A DNA stretch of 50,352 bases from Flavobacteriales bacterium (GTDB lineage Bacteria > Bacteroidota > Bacteroidia > Flavobacteriales_E > Vicingaceae), in contig NVUQ01000021.1 in assembly GCA_002401955.1 (NCBI GenBank), positions 1 through 50,352 of the forward strand, given 5' to 3'. Below the pieces are notes generated by a model. It was not told the DNA's origin. It searched no databases and saw nothing but the letters and a program-made list of their open reading frames with translations. Position 1 is the stretch's first letter. The number at the start of each line of letters is the position of its first letter. Made by a program: the position numbers and the translations under genes. Positions 17,466 to 27,053 of this stretch are shown piece after piece.

Positions 17466-19374
17466 GATTCATTTTGTTTGAGGTGGATAGTTGATTGTTA
17501 ATTAATCTGTTATTGTATTGTTGTATAATTCCTTTTAAGTGTTTTTCTAGCTTATCTTTTTGTTGTTTTTGATGAGGGTTTAAATTGTTAATCAGGTTAT
17601 TTGTTAGTAATGTATCTTGATTTAAATTATGAAAGTTTGTGGTGTTTTCACCATCAAAGATTAAAAAAATATTTTGAATAGTAATTTGATAAGTTCCATT
17701 AACGTATTGCACAGTAAATTTCTCATCATTACCAAAAGCATTATTGCCAAAGGATATTATTTCATTTTTACTCCCAACTAAACCTAAAATAGTAGGTGAA
17801 ATATCTATGTGCTGAAAAAGCGATTTACTTCTTCCTTTTAAATTTCCTGTAGGGTCGTAAAGAAAAACTGGAACAGCAAATCTGCCTAGTCTATTTTTAT
17901 ATTTATCTGCATTAGATTGTGCTGAATGATCTGCTGTAAAAACAAAAATGGTATTGTTAAACCAAGGCATTTTTTTTGCAGTTTCAAAAAATAATTTTAA
18001 TGAGTAATCTGTATAGCCTACGGTTTCATGTAGAGGCAAATTACCTTTAGGAAACTTATTTATATGTTCTTTAGGGATGGTGTATGGATGGTGAGAAGAA
18101 ACTGTAAAAACAGTACTGAAAAAAGGCTCTTGTTTTTTGTTTAACTCAGCAGCATAATATTGTAAATAAGGTTCGTCAAAAATCCCCCAAAATCCATCAT
18201 AGTCTTTTTCTTTTGTTGGATATTCATTTAAACCAAAGTAATTATCTATTCCAATAGCTCCTACAAAGCCATTAAAACCCATTGTTCCGTTTGCTCCACC
18301 ATGATAAAAGGAAGTGTTGTAGCCTTCTTCTTTTAACAATTGAGGGAGACCTTCTAGCTGGTTTCCTGCTTGATTTGAGATAACATATGGAGTAGCCATT
18401 AGTTGTGGCAATCCTGCTAAAATACAAGGTAGTGCTTCAATTGATCTACTCCCGTTAGCATAAGCATTCGTAAATACATAACTTTCAGTTAGTAAAGAAT
18501 CTATAAAGGGTGTGTATCCTTTATTGTTGTTAAAACCACCAACATATTCTTTAGCGAAACTCTCTAAAATAACAAGTACAACATTTTTTCCTTTAAATGT
18601 CTGGTTGCTATTAATTATCGTTTTTGGGGTGTAAATTGTCTCAATTTCTGTTTTTGTAAAATAATTGACTGGTTGAATGTTGTCTACAAAAATGGTTTTA
18701 AGGATAGTAAAAGGAGTATTTAAAACAATGGGTATGTTTTGAGCACGGGCATACTGACCAGCGTTAACAATATCTATCGGTTTGTATTGCAGACCACCAC
18801 GCATTCCGAAAACCGTTAGTGTAGAAAATATCACTAAGATGATGGAATGGAATAAATAATCTTTTTTCCTAAAAGGATGAAAAGAAGGTTTTGCTTGGCA
18901 ATATTTTTTGTGAAGTAACCAAGAAATTAAAAGTAACCCAGCAAAAAGGATGTAATTGTACCAAAAATCAATAATATAATTTGGTAACAGTTTAAAGAAA
19001 TCATCTCCTGCTCCAACCATCCCAAAAAAATCGGTAGTAGTTCTTTTTAAAGTAAAATCGAAATAAGCAATATCTATTAGGTTAATAGCAATTGCAAGTG
19101 TGTTTAAGGTATAAAAAGAAATGGTTAAAATTTTTTGGTACCATTTTAAATCTCTAAACGAAAAAGGTATTAAATGCAATAGAATAAGGGGAGAGTAGAT
19201 AAATGAAATGGCAACCAAATCAAACCGAATACCATACAAAAATAATGTAGGAGACACTTCTATAAAGTGATAACTATTAAAAATGTAGAATAGAATTCTA
19301 CATAAAGAGAATACCAAAAAAGCAATACCTAGTTTTTTTAATAATAATGAAAGGTGATTTGAATATTGATTCAT
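17461..19374 (-). CDS. LtaS/sulfatase-family membrane phosphotransferase
   Basis: In 637 residues there are five or so transmembrane helices in the first ~195, followed by an extracytoplasmic alkaline-phosphatase-superfamily domain. Metal and catalytic elements are Glu271 in VLVILESF, the nucleophile region ANGSRSIEAL (Ser311 is the likely residue, in the position of Thr in LtaS), His428 in SSHHPY, and Asp482-His483 in FTADHSAQ. Gram-positive relatives polymerise glycerol phosphate. Gram-negative relatives (OpgB, EptA-like) transfer phosphoglycerol or phosphoethanolamine to surface glycans or lipid A. Cotranscription with a diacylglycerol-kinase-type gene fits recycling of diacylglycerol released by phosphatidyl-group transfer. 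That link is inference from order and overlap. Confidence 0.85.
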   Translation of the reverse strand: MNQYSNHLSLLLKKLGIAFLVFSLCRILFYIFNSYHFIEVSPTLFLYGIRFDLVAISFIYSPLILLHLIPFSFRDLKWYQKILTISFYTLNTLAIAINLIDIAYFDFTLKRTTTDFFGMVGAGDDFFKLLPNYIIDFWYNYILFAGLLLISWLLHKKYCQAKPSFHPFRKKDYLFHSIILVIFSTLTVFGMRGGLQYKPIDIVNAGQYARAQNIPIVLNTPFTILKTIFVDNIQPVNYFTKTEIETIYTPKTIINSNQTFKGKNVVLVILESFAKEYVGGFNNNKGYTPFIDSLLTESYVFTNAYANGSRSIEALPCILAGLPQLMATPYVISNQAGNQLEGLPQLLKEEGYNTSFYHGGANGTMGFNGFVGAIGIDNYFGLNEYPTKEKDYDGFWGIFDEPYLQYYAAELNKKQEPFFSTVFTVSSHHPYTIPKEHINKFPKGNLPLHETVGYTDYSLKLFFETAKKMPWFNNTIFVFTADHSAQSNADKYKNRLGRFAVPVFLYDPTGNLKGRSKSLFQHIDISPTILGLVGSKNEIISFGNNAFGNDEKFTVQYVNGTYQITIQNIFLIFDGENTTNFHNLNQDTLLTNNLINNLNPHQKQQKDKLEKHLKGIIQQYNNRLINNQLSTSNKMNH

Positions 19375-19388
19375 TAATGAATATGAAA

Positions 19389-19523
19389 TTAATGTGTCTT
19401 TGATTCATTATTATCAGCCAGACCACACTTGCCACAATCGTGAGATTTTCTGTTAGCAATAAATTTCATAAACAAATAAACCAATGCTATCGTTGCAATT
19501 GATAAGACAATAATTTCTTGCAT
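19389..19523 (-). CDS. FeoB-associated Cys-rich membrane protein (44 residues)
   Basis: A short frame starting MQEIIVLSIATIALVYLFMK encodes one transmembrane helix, a basic stop-transfer segment (FIANRK), then SHDCGKCG and a polar tail. This is the architecture of the small Cys-rich proteins usually encoded beside feoB in Bacteroidota, with the CxxC at residues 30-33. No feoAB gene is in this window, so it is an orphan or the family is broader than its name. It lies 14 bases before the LtaS-like start on the same strand. The TAACTTTG box at 19592-19599 could drive it. The ATG at 19523 is the only good start. Confidence 0.72.
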   Translation of the reverse strand: MQEIIVLSIATIALVYLFMKFIANRKSHDCGKCGLADNNESKTH

Positions 19524-19591
19524 TTTATTCGATTCAATAATTTATTAACAATACCTCTAATCAGTTGTTAGAAAATAAACAATCAGAGAAA

Positions 19592-19619
19592 CAAAGTTAC
19601 ACAATTTCAATTAACTTTG
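19592..19619. promoter_or_regulatory. back-to-back -7 boxes forming an inverted repeat
   Basis: CAAAGTTA at 19592-19599 and TAACTTTG at 19612-19619 are perfect reverse complements separated by 12 bases. Each reads as an exact TAnnTTTG box in its own direction. The right one lies 20 bases before the E1 dehydrogenase ATG at 19639. The left one lies about 70 bases before the FeoB-associated peptide gene. The arrangement suggests divergent promoters, or an operator overlapping them. Confidence 0.5.
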
Positions 19620-19638
19620 TTATCCAAAATTTAGTAAT

Positions 19639-21624
19639 ATGTCGTTAAAATATAACCGAAGAAAGTATTCAGATGAAGTTTTAATTAACCTTTATCGTGC
19701 TATATTAAAGCCTCGATTAATTGAAGAAAAAATGATGGTATTGCTACGCCAAGGAAGAATATCTAAATGGTTTTCGGGGATTGGTCAAGAAGCAATTTCT
19801 GTTGGAGCAACAATGGCATTAAATAAGGATGAGTTTATTTTACCTATGCATAGAAACTTGGGTGTTTTTACTTCTAGAGACATCCCTTTACACCGATTGT
19901 TCTCTCAATTTCAAGGTAAAATGAATGGTTTTACAAAAGGTAGAGATCGTTCTTTTCATTTTGGTTCTCAAGAACATAACATTGTGGGTATGATTTCTCA
20001 TTTAGGCCCTCAGATGGGAGTGGCTGATGGTATTGCATTAGGAAATAAATTAAAAGGAAATGAAAAAGCTACGTTGGTTTTTACTGGAGATGGCGGTGCT
20101 AGTGAAGGTGATTTTCATGAATCAATTAACACTGCAGCTGTTTGGCAATTGCCAGTTATCTTTTTGGTAGAGAATAATGGTTATGGTTTATCCACACCAT
20201 CTAGCGAGCAATTTATTTTTAAAAACTTTGTAGATAAAGGAATTGGTTACGGTATAGAAACGGAGTTAATCGAAGGGAATAATATTTTAGAAGTATATCA
20301 TAAAATAAGCCAAATAGCAGAATCTATTCGGAAAAACCCAAGACCAGTTTTAGTGGAGTGTTTATCATTTAGGATGAGAGGACATGAAGAAGCTTCAGGA
20401 ACTAAATATGTACCTCAGGAGTTAATGGATGAGTGGGCTAAGAAAGATCCTGTTAACAATTACGAGAAGTTTTTGTTAGATGAAAAAGTATTGGATGAAA
20501 AAACGGTTGAAGAAATAAAAGCCTCAATAAAATTAGAAGTAGTTGCAGAATGGGATAAGGCCTATGAAGAAGAAGCTTTAGTTGCTAGTGCTTCAACAGA
20601 GTTTGAGGATGTTTATGCTCCTTTTCAATTTGTAGCAACAGCACCAAAAACTGAAGAGAAAACAGAAAAGAGGATGGTAGATGCTATCTCGGACGGATTG
20701 CGTCAGAGCATGGAGAAGCATGATGATTTAGTATTGATGGGACAAGATATTGGTGATTACGGAGGAGTATTTAAAATTACGGATGGTTTTGTAGAGCAGT
20801 TCGGAAGAGAAAGAGTAAGAAATACACCACTTTGTGAATCTGCAATTTTAGGGGCTGGTTTAGGTTTGTCGATTAATGGACAAAAGGCAATGGTAGAAAT
20901 GCAATTTGCTGATTTTGTTTCTGAAGGAATGACTCAAATATGTAATAACTTAGCTAAATCTCATTACCGTTGGGGGCAAAATGCAGATGTTGTTGTTAGG
21001 ATGCCAACAGGCGGAGGAATGGCTGCAGGGCCTTTCCACTCACAGTCTAATGAATCTTGGTTTACTCAGGTACCAGGTTTAAAAGTGGTATATCCTGCTT
21101 TTCCAACAGATGCGAAAGGATTATTAGCAGCCAGTATAGAAGATCCAAATCCAGTAATGTTTTTTGAGCATAAAGGATTATACAGAAGTCTAAAAGAAGA
21201 AGTTCCTAATGATTATTATACACTAGAGCTAGGAAAAGCAAGCTTGATAAAAGAAGGAAATGATATTACCATTGTTACTTACGGAATGGGGGTTCATTGG
21301 GCGTTAGAAGCTTTAGAAGAGAATCCTGATATTGCTGCAGATTTAATTGATTTAAGAACTTTAGTACCTTTAGATAGGGAAGCAATTTTTACATCGGTAA
21401 AGAAAACAGGTAGAGTAATTATATTGCATGAAGCAACCATGTTTAATGGGTTTGGAGGAGAGTTAAGTGCCTTAATTACTGAAAACTGTTTTGAGTACCT
21501 AGATGCACCAATAAAACGAGTAGCAAGTATGGATACTCCAGTTCCATTTATCAATCAATTAGAAGAGCAGTTTATGCCTAATGAACGATTTAAAGAAGAG
21601 TTGATTGGACTGGTGAATTATTAA
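19639..21624 (+). CDS. fused alpha-beta E1 of a 2-oxoacid dehydrogenase complex (branched-chain type)
   Basis: One 661-residue chain contains the E1 alpha domain (residues 1-330) and the E1 beta domain (340-661), which most bacteria encode separately. The alpha half carries the thiamine diphosphate site TGDGGASEGDFHES to VENNGYG (Gly-Asp-Gly at 150-152, Asn-Asn near 179). The beta half has MGQDIGDYGGVFKIT, VRMPTGGGMAAGPFHSQSNE and the C-terminal transketolase-like domain DLRTLVPLDREAI. It decarboxylates a 2-oxoacid and acylates the lipoyl E2. The sequence most resembles the branched-chain enzyme, but pyruvate cannot be excluded. No E2 or E3 gene is adjacent. Its stop overlaps the stop of the convergent patatin gene by four bases. 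Confidence 0.9.
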   Translation: MSLKYNRRKYSDEVLINLYRAILKPRLIEEKMMVLLRQGRISKWFSGIGQEAISVGATMALNKDEFILPMHRNLGVFTSRDIPLHRLFSQFQGKMNGFTKGRDRSFHFGSQEHNIVGMISHLGPQMGVADGIALGNKLKGNEKATLVFTGDGGASEGDFHESINTAAVWQLPVIFLVENNGYGLSTPSSEQFIFKNFVDKGIGYGIETELIEGNNILEVYHKISQIAESIRKNPRPVLVECLSFRMRGHEEASGTKYVPQELMDEWAKKDPVNNYEKFLLDEKVLDEKTVEEIKASIKLEVVAEWDKAYEEEALVASASTEFEDVYAPFQFVATAPKTEEKTEKRMVDAISDGLRQSMEKHDDLVLMGQDIGDYGGVFKITDGFVEQFGRERVRNTPLCESAILGAGLGLSINGQKAMVEMQFADFVSEGMTQICNNLAKSHYRWGQNADVVVRMPTGGGMAAGPFHSQSNESWFTQVPGLKVVYPAFPTDAKGLLAASIEDPNPVMFFEHKGLYRSLKEEVPNDYYTLELGKASLIKEGNDITIVTYGMGVHWALEALEENPDIAADLIDLRTLVPLDREAIFTSVKKTGRVIILHEATMFNGFGGELSALITENCFEYLDAPIKRVASMDTPVPFINQLEEQFMPNERFKEELIGLVNY

Positions 21625-23840
21625 AGCAATAATAATTTTAATCTTTTAAGTGATTCCTGATTTTTTTTGGAATTGATAGAGTTGACTACTTTTTCTTTTT
21701 CTTTGGTTGTTAAATGCCAGCTTAAAGAAATTTCGTTTTCTGAGTTATTCAACTCAAAATCAACAACATCAATAGGCTTAGTAAAATCGTTGCCAAGATA
21801 ATGTAGCATTTGGTCTAAATTATAATCTTGAATAGGAAAAAGATTATCGTATAAGCTACCTACCGGGCTTAGAAAGTTTTCTGCAATGCTATTAATAGAT
21901 TTTTTGTTTACAGCTAACTGTTTAGGTTTATCTCTTAATGTAATAATTACAATTCCACTGGTATTTTCGTTTATCCAATCTTTAAATGTATAGATGTATT
22001 TGTAGGTGGTTAATTTTCCAAAATTATCACGCATTCCAGCATCTATTACATTTATTTTTGGCTCTGATGGTAATGAGACTCTTGGCATTATGATGGGGAA
22101 AGTGGCACTCATTCTCAGGGCACTTGTAAATCTTACATTTTCTGCATCTTGAGCTGCAAAAAGGCGTGTAAATTCAACATTTTCAATGATGGGTTTATTT
22201 TTTACAGAATTTATATAATCATTAGTTGTTAAATAAGAAATAGGTTGCGATGATATAAGCATTCTTCTTCCATCATTAATTACAGTAGGAGCGAGAACCA
22301 TCATAGGTATTTCAGCGTTGTATTCTGGGCTTGTGTAATCTTTTAGTGTTTTATCTAAAATTTCGCCAGTATTGAGTAATAGTTGTCGTTCAAAAGAATA
22401 ACCTCTGTCTTTGGTATAAGAATAATTGCCAACCTTGTGTTTTTTAAGTCTAAAGAAAAAATCATTGGTAGCAATGCTAAAAGCAATAGGGTTTAGTAAA
22501 TCCTGAGCAACATTATTAATGTATTTCTTAGAATAAATAGAATGATTTAAATTGTTTTTTCGTAAGTATAGTTCTCTAAAATAAGCTGCACCAATCATTC
22601 CTCCAGAAGATCCAGTTATTAAATGGGCTTGATTAAATAATTTTCCATTTGTGATGCTGTCAGTTGTTTGAAGCATGTAAAAAGTCCATAACATAGCTCG
22701 CGAACCACCTCCGCTTGTATTTACAAATACTATTTTAGGTTTTGAGATTGAATTGTTTTTTTTCTTCCAATTTTCAAGAATAGCAATTGCGTTTTTTTTA
22801 TCTTTTTTTATTCTGCTAGTATTATTACTTAGTTTACTTAAGTTTTTAATGGAATAATCTGCTTTTACGGTATTGTAATTTAAGCCGTAAGCCATGTTAT
22901 CATAGCTGAAATTGTCATTTTTAGATAAATGATTCACTAGAAAAAATAGCGACAGAATAACAATTGCAGTCCACCCTTTAAGCCAAGTATAAAAAGCACT
23001 CATCAAAATAAAAAGAATGGTAAAAAAGAGAATTATACTTGCTCCTGCAGGAATTACAAAGATTTTGTTTTCACTAAAAAGACCTAAAACAATAAGCGAA
23101 ATAAAAATAACGATTTCAAAAAAAGAGGCATTTAAATGATTTTGAGAAATAACTGATTTTAACATTTTTTCATCATAATGAGAAATGTCTCTGGCAGGCT
23201 TAACAACAAAAGGCGTGTGAAGGTATATTTCGACATGCCATTTTGTTTTACTTTTTAAAATATCATATACACTTCCTTGTTTGGTAAATAATGTGTTAGT
23301 AGGATTTTCATCATCTACACTTGATGATATCCCTAGTTTTTCGAAAATATTTTTATTGGTTGATAAGAAGTAAGTGAGCGAGCCAATAATATTAATTACA
23401 TATCCGATAATAATTGCAAAAACATAAAGTGCTATTGTCTCTTTTGATGTATTTTCATTTTGGATTTGATAGTTAATAACCTGTAATACATAGTAGGTTA
23501 TAAAAATGAAAGGAAGCAATGAGTTATTGATGCAAAACCTTAAAAAAGGACTTTTAAGAGCAGCAATAAAAGGAAAATACTTGCTATTCATAATGTAACT
23601 ACTGATGTTAAAAGTCATAACAAATGTGCCAATGGCAAAGCCCATAATAAAATACGACCAAAAACTAACTGAACCTAAGTATTCTGGGGCTAAAAAAAGG
23701 TAGTAGATACCATATTTACTCGCTAGAGATTTACTAACAAAACCAAATAGGATAAGCCATAAAATAAGCAATAGGTGGTTTCTTTTTAGATTTACTAAAA
23801 GAAGTTGTAATGGGAAAAAGAATATGAGTTTTTTAATCAT
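21621..23840 (-). CDS. membrane protein with C-terminal patatin-like phospholipase domain
   Basis: Roughly the first 330 of 739 residues hold seven or so hydrophobic segments. The C-terminal half is patatin-like: FVNTSGGGSRAML near residue 373 is the oxyanion loop, GSSGGMIGAAYF near residue 410 supplies the Ser nucleophile, and VIDAGMRDNFG near residue 599 supplies the Asp of the catalytic dyad. Patatin-like proteins release fatty acids from phospholipids. The membrane fusion suggests it acts at the inner membrane, from the cytoplasm if the topology is even. Its stop codon shares the bases TTAA with the stop of the fused E1 gene, and no terminator separates the pair. Confidence 0.82.
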   Translation of the reverse strand: MIKKLIFFFPLQLLLVNLKRNHLLLILWLILFGFVSKSLASKYGIYYLFLAPEYLGSVSFWSYFIMGFAIGTFVMTFNISSYIMNSKYFPFIAALKSPFLRFCINNSLLPFIFITYYVLQVINYQIQNENTSKETIALYVFAIIIGYVINIIGSLTYFLSTNKNIFEKLGISSSVDDENPTNTLFTKQGSVYDILKSKTKWHVEIYLHTPFVVKPARDISHYDEKMLKSVISQNHLNASFFEIVIFISLIVLGLFSENKIFVIPAGASIILFFTILFILMSAFYTWLKGWTAIVILSLFFLVNHLSKNDNFSYDNMAYGLNYNTVKADYSIKNLSKLSNNTSRIKKDKKNAIAILENWKKKNNSISKPKIVFVNTSGGGSRAMLWTFYMLQTTDSITNGKLFNQAHLITGSSGGMIGAAYFRELYLRKNNLNHSIYSKKYINNVAQDLLNPIAFSIATNDFFFRLKKHKVGNYSYTKDRGYSFERQLLLNTGEILDKTLKDYTSPEYNAEIPMMVLAPTVINDGRRMLISSQPISYLTTNDYINSVKNKPIIENVEFTRLFAAQDAENVRFTSALRMSATFPIIMPRVSLPSEPKINVIDAGMRDNFGKLTTYKYIYTFKDWINENTSGIVIITLRDKPKQLAVNKKSINSIAENFLSPVGSLYDNLFPIQDYNLDQMLHYLGNDFTKPIDVVDFELNNSENEISLSWHLTTKEKEKVVNSINSKKNQESLKRLKLLLL

Positions 23841-23911
23841 TAATGTAATAATAACGTCAATAGGCTTTGTAGATCATTATTTTACGTTTAAAAATGATAT
23901 TTTGTTATGGG

Positions 23912-26900
23912 TTAATATTTATTCTTTTCAAAAAGTTTTCCGATACCTTCAATTCCTTTCCTAAGTAAATCATAGTACAATGAAACTCCAAGAGCAACAC
24001 ACATTAACCAAATAACTAACATGTTTACCAAGAATGTATCAAAATACAATCCAAAAATTCTTTTTTCTGGAGCGTAAAAATGAGATCTAAACCCACTTGG
24101 TGTTAGGTAGATAGGGTCTGCTTTTTGAATTAAGTGACCATCTAATTCTAAGATTTTGTTTAGAGAGTTTTTATCTTTTACATAATCAGATAAAGCATCA
24201 TTGGTATATTCATCTTTCATTTTAATGAAGCTTTCTTTAGATGCGGCATCTTTATTTAACTCGGCTGTTAAAACATCTTTATCATTGTAAGCTTTTTTGT
24301 ATTTAGTTAAATAAAACTGATTAAGTTCAGAGATGTAGAATTTAGTTTCATTAAAAACGTTCTTATTTAATTTATCAATGTATAAGTTGCCTAACATACT
24401 AAACTTAATGTTTGGGTTGCGTTTAAGTTCCTTGCTTATCTCATTTCTAAGCAATGTTAAGTTTTCAATAATTAATTCTTCTTTATCTTCTTTACCAAAA
24501 TTGTTTTCAGTACTACTTAGTTTTGCAGTTAATTTTCCTAACCAGAAATTTTTTCTAAACTCAAACCTTTTAAAGGTTTTATCTAATTGAAAGAATTGTT
24601 TTTCGAATTTATTATCCTTAAACTGACGAACAGCAATTGCTTCATAAGCCCATCTAGAAGTCATTACTTCGCCAACAAAAGGTACATTTTCTTGTACCGT
24701 AATGGTAGGGTTTAGCTTATCAAATTTAACCATTACACCACTTAGTAATAATTGAGGGATAACCAAGAAAGGAATTAAGATATAAATGGTAACCGCAGAG
24801 TTGAAACTTGCAGAAATGTTTAAGCCAAGCATATTAGCAAAACAAGCTGTACTAAACAACACTAACCAGTAAGAAAAGTACATTCCTTTAATCTCTAGTA
24901 TTAAGTTTCCTACAATTACAAACGAAAGCATTTGTATAGCAGAAATGATAAACATGATGCTAATTTTAGAAGCCAAATAACCTCCTTTACTAAGGTTTAG
25001 GAACTTTTCTCGTTTTCTTATTTTCTGGTCTCTAAATATTTCTTCTGCACTTACCGTTAAACCAATAAAAAGTGCAACAATAACAGACATAAACAAATAG
25101 GCAGGGAAGTTTTCATTTTCTCTAAAAATATATCCTAATTCATTACTAGAATCTGAATTAAAATAACGCATTAAATACGCTAAAATAAATGCTAGAAAAG
25201 GGGCTTCTAAAAAGTTAATTAGAAGGTATTGGGTATTTGTTAATTTAGATAAAACATCTCTTGTGATAAAAACTTTAAACTGAGACCATTTGTTAGGAAT
25301 GTTTGATAATATTTTTAAAGCTTCGTTTGTTTTATCAAAGTCAGCAAGATTTTGAGCAACCTTTTCTTTATAAGTATCATACCATTCGGTAGGATTTACT
25401 TTTCTGTGCTTAGTTGCATTACCATATTCATCTACAACTCTTCCTTCAATAATATCAAATATTTGTTCAGAGTTAACATTACCACAACTAACACATTCGC
25501 TTTCATCACTGTTAACATGATTTGCTAGTTGTTTAAAGTAAACAACAGCATCAACAGGATTTCCGTTATAAATAGGATAACCACCAGTATCTAAAATCAA
25601 TAAATTATCAAACATTTTATAGATGTCTGATGACGGTTGATGAATTACCACAAAGATTAACTTACCTTTAAGAGCGAGCTCTTTAAGTAAATCCATGATA
25701 TTTTCAGAATCTCTTGAAGAAAGTCCAGAAGTAGGCTCATCAACAAAAAGAACAGCTGGTTCACGGATTAATTCTAGAGCAATATTTAATCTTTTTCTTT
25801 GTCCACCACTAATGGTTTTTTCCATTGGGCTACCAACCTTAAGGTCTTTAGCTTCATATAAACCAATGCTATTTAAAACGTCAATAACACGTTTTGTTAT
25901 TTTTGTTTCATTCATTTTTGCAAAACAAAGTTTTGCGTTATAGAATAGATTTTGGAATACTGTAAGTTCCTCAATCAGTAAATCATCTTGAGAAACATAG
26001 CCAATAACACCTTCAATCTTTTCTTGTTGGTGATGAATATCAACTCCATTAATGGTAATTTGACCTGTGGTAGGGGTGTAGGCACCATTTAAAAGATTTA
26101 ATAATGTAGATTTACCAGCACCACTAGCACCCATAATACCAACCATCCTACCAGATTCTTCAGAGAAACTAAAAGGATGCATACCTTGGTTACCACCTTT
26201 AAATTTATAGGTAAGGTTTTCTACATTAAAAATTATTTTTTCATCATTATCATCTGCAAAATAACAGCTAACAATATCACTATAATAAATAGGTTGAACT
26301 TTAGAACTTCTAATAGATGAACCTTGATTAAGAATGCTTGAACGATTTTTGTTTAATAAAATACCGTTTAAATAAAGCTCAGTATCACCAAAATACCGAA
26401 CAAAAAACATATTTACTGTTTCTAGTTTAATGATTCTTAGTGTCCCAATTATTCCTTCGGAATAGATATGGTTGCTTTGCTTGTATGTGTTTTCTTTTTT
26501 ATTATCGATGATAAGAGCTTGAGGTAAATCAAAACCCATTTCATCACTATTTTCTACAAAACCATGGCAAAGATTAAATTCATCTGGAGCAATATTAAAT
26601 GTTTCTGATACCGTTTCAATAAACTCCATTTCTTGTTCTGAGGGAGTTTTGTTGGCATAAATAAATTCTAACAAACGAATTAAAACAATTACTTTTTGTT
26701 TTTGAGCAAGCTCTTCGTTAATTTGAGTACAGATTAAAAGAATTTTTACAGAATTAACGGAAGTACGTTTTTTTGCTTTACCACTTTTGGATTTCCTAGT
26801 TTTTGCTTCAATAAACTCATCATAGAGTTTTAAGTATGCTTCAACTAATTTTTGATTTAGTTGTTGTTGAAGGAAAGAAGTAACAATTTTTCTACTATTG

Positions 26901-26971
26901 TCTGAAATATCTTCAGCTTCGGATACAATAGAAAATAATTGCATCAAGGCTTTTAATATTCTTTCACTCAT
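23912..26971 (-). CDS. ABCG-type ABC transporter with TerB-like and FHA-like N-terminal regions
   Basis: In this 1019-residue protein, residues 1-140 are helical and resemble a TerB-like domain (VNSVKILLICTQINEEL, TPSEQEMEFIETVSETFNI). Residues 165-240 look like a small FHA-like beta domain. The ATPase follows: Walker A GASGAGKST (281-289), signature SGGQRKR (388-394) and Walker B VLFVDEPTSG. Transmembrane helices occupy about 570-760 and the C-terminal end, with a coiled, charged segment of about 200 residues between them. The layout is that of ABC-2/ABCG half-transporters, usually exporters of lipids or hydrophobic compounds. It also contains a cytoplasmic ESECVSCG pair of cysteines near residue 500. 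The gene is single, with a 70-base gap to the patatin gene. Confidence 0.87.
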   Translation of the reverse strand: MSERILKALMQLFSIVSEAEDISDNSRKIVTSFLQQQLNQKLVEAYLKLYDEFIEAKTRKSKSGKAKKRTSVNSVKILLICTQINEELAQKQKVIVLIRLLEFIYANKTPSEQEMEFIETVSETFNIAPDEFNLCHGFVENSDEMGFDLPQALIIDNKKENTYKQSNHIYSEGIIGTLRIIKLETVNMFFVRYFGDTELYLNGILLNKNRSSILNQGSSIRSSKVQPIYYSDIVSCYFADDNDEKIIFNVENLTYKFKGGNQGMHPFSFSEESGRMVGIMGASGAGKSTLLNLLNGAYTPTTGQITINGVDIHHQQEKIEGVIGYVSQDDLLIEELTVFQNLFYNAKLCFAKMNETKITKRVIDVLNSIGLYEAKDLKVGSPMEKTISGGQRKRLNIALELIREPAVLFVDEPTSGLSSRDSENIMDLLKELALKGKLIFVVIHQPSSDIYKMFDNLLILDTGGYPIYNGNPVDAVVYFKQLANHVNSDESECVSCGNVNSEQIFDIIEGRVVDEYGNATKHRKVNPTEWYDTYKEKVAQNLADFDKTNEALKILSNIPNKWSQFKVFITRDVLSKLTNTQYLLINFLEAPFLAFILAYLMRYFNSDSSNELGYIFRENENFPAYLFMSVIVALFIGLTVSAEEIFRDQKIRKREKFLNLSKGGYLASKISIMFIISAIQMLSFVIVGNLILEIKGMYFSYWLVLFSTACFANMLGLNISASFNSAVTIYILIPFLVIPQLLLSGVMVKFDKLNPTITVQENVPFVGEVMTSRWAYEAIAVRQFKDNKFEKQFFQLDKTFKRFEFRKNFWLGKLTAKLSSTENNFGKEDKEELIIENLTLLRNEISKELKRNPNIKFSMLGNLYIDKLNKNVFNETKFYISELNQFYLTKYKKAYNDKDVLTAELNKDAASKESFIKMKDEYTNDALSDYVKDKNSLNKILELDGHLIQKADPIYLTPSGFRSHFYAPEKRIFGLYFDTFLVNMLVIWLMCVALGVSLYYDLLRKGIEGIGKLFEKNKY

Positions 26972-27005
26972 AGTACTTGATTATTCTTTATTAGTATTCG
27001 TAGCT

Positions 27006-27038
27006 AAAAAAAAGGCATTATCAATAAATAATGCCTTT
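27006..27038 (-). terminator. strong intrinsic terminator
   Basis: AAAGGCATTAT (27011-27021) and ATAATGCCTTT (27028-27038) make an 11-pair stem with a six-base loop. On the minus strand it is followed by a run of eight T. It lies 15 bases after the stop of the 142-residue secreted protein gene and ends that two-gene unit. Confidence 0.88.
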
Positions 27039-27053
27039 TAAATTGTTTAGTTA

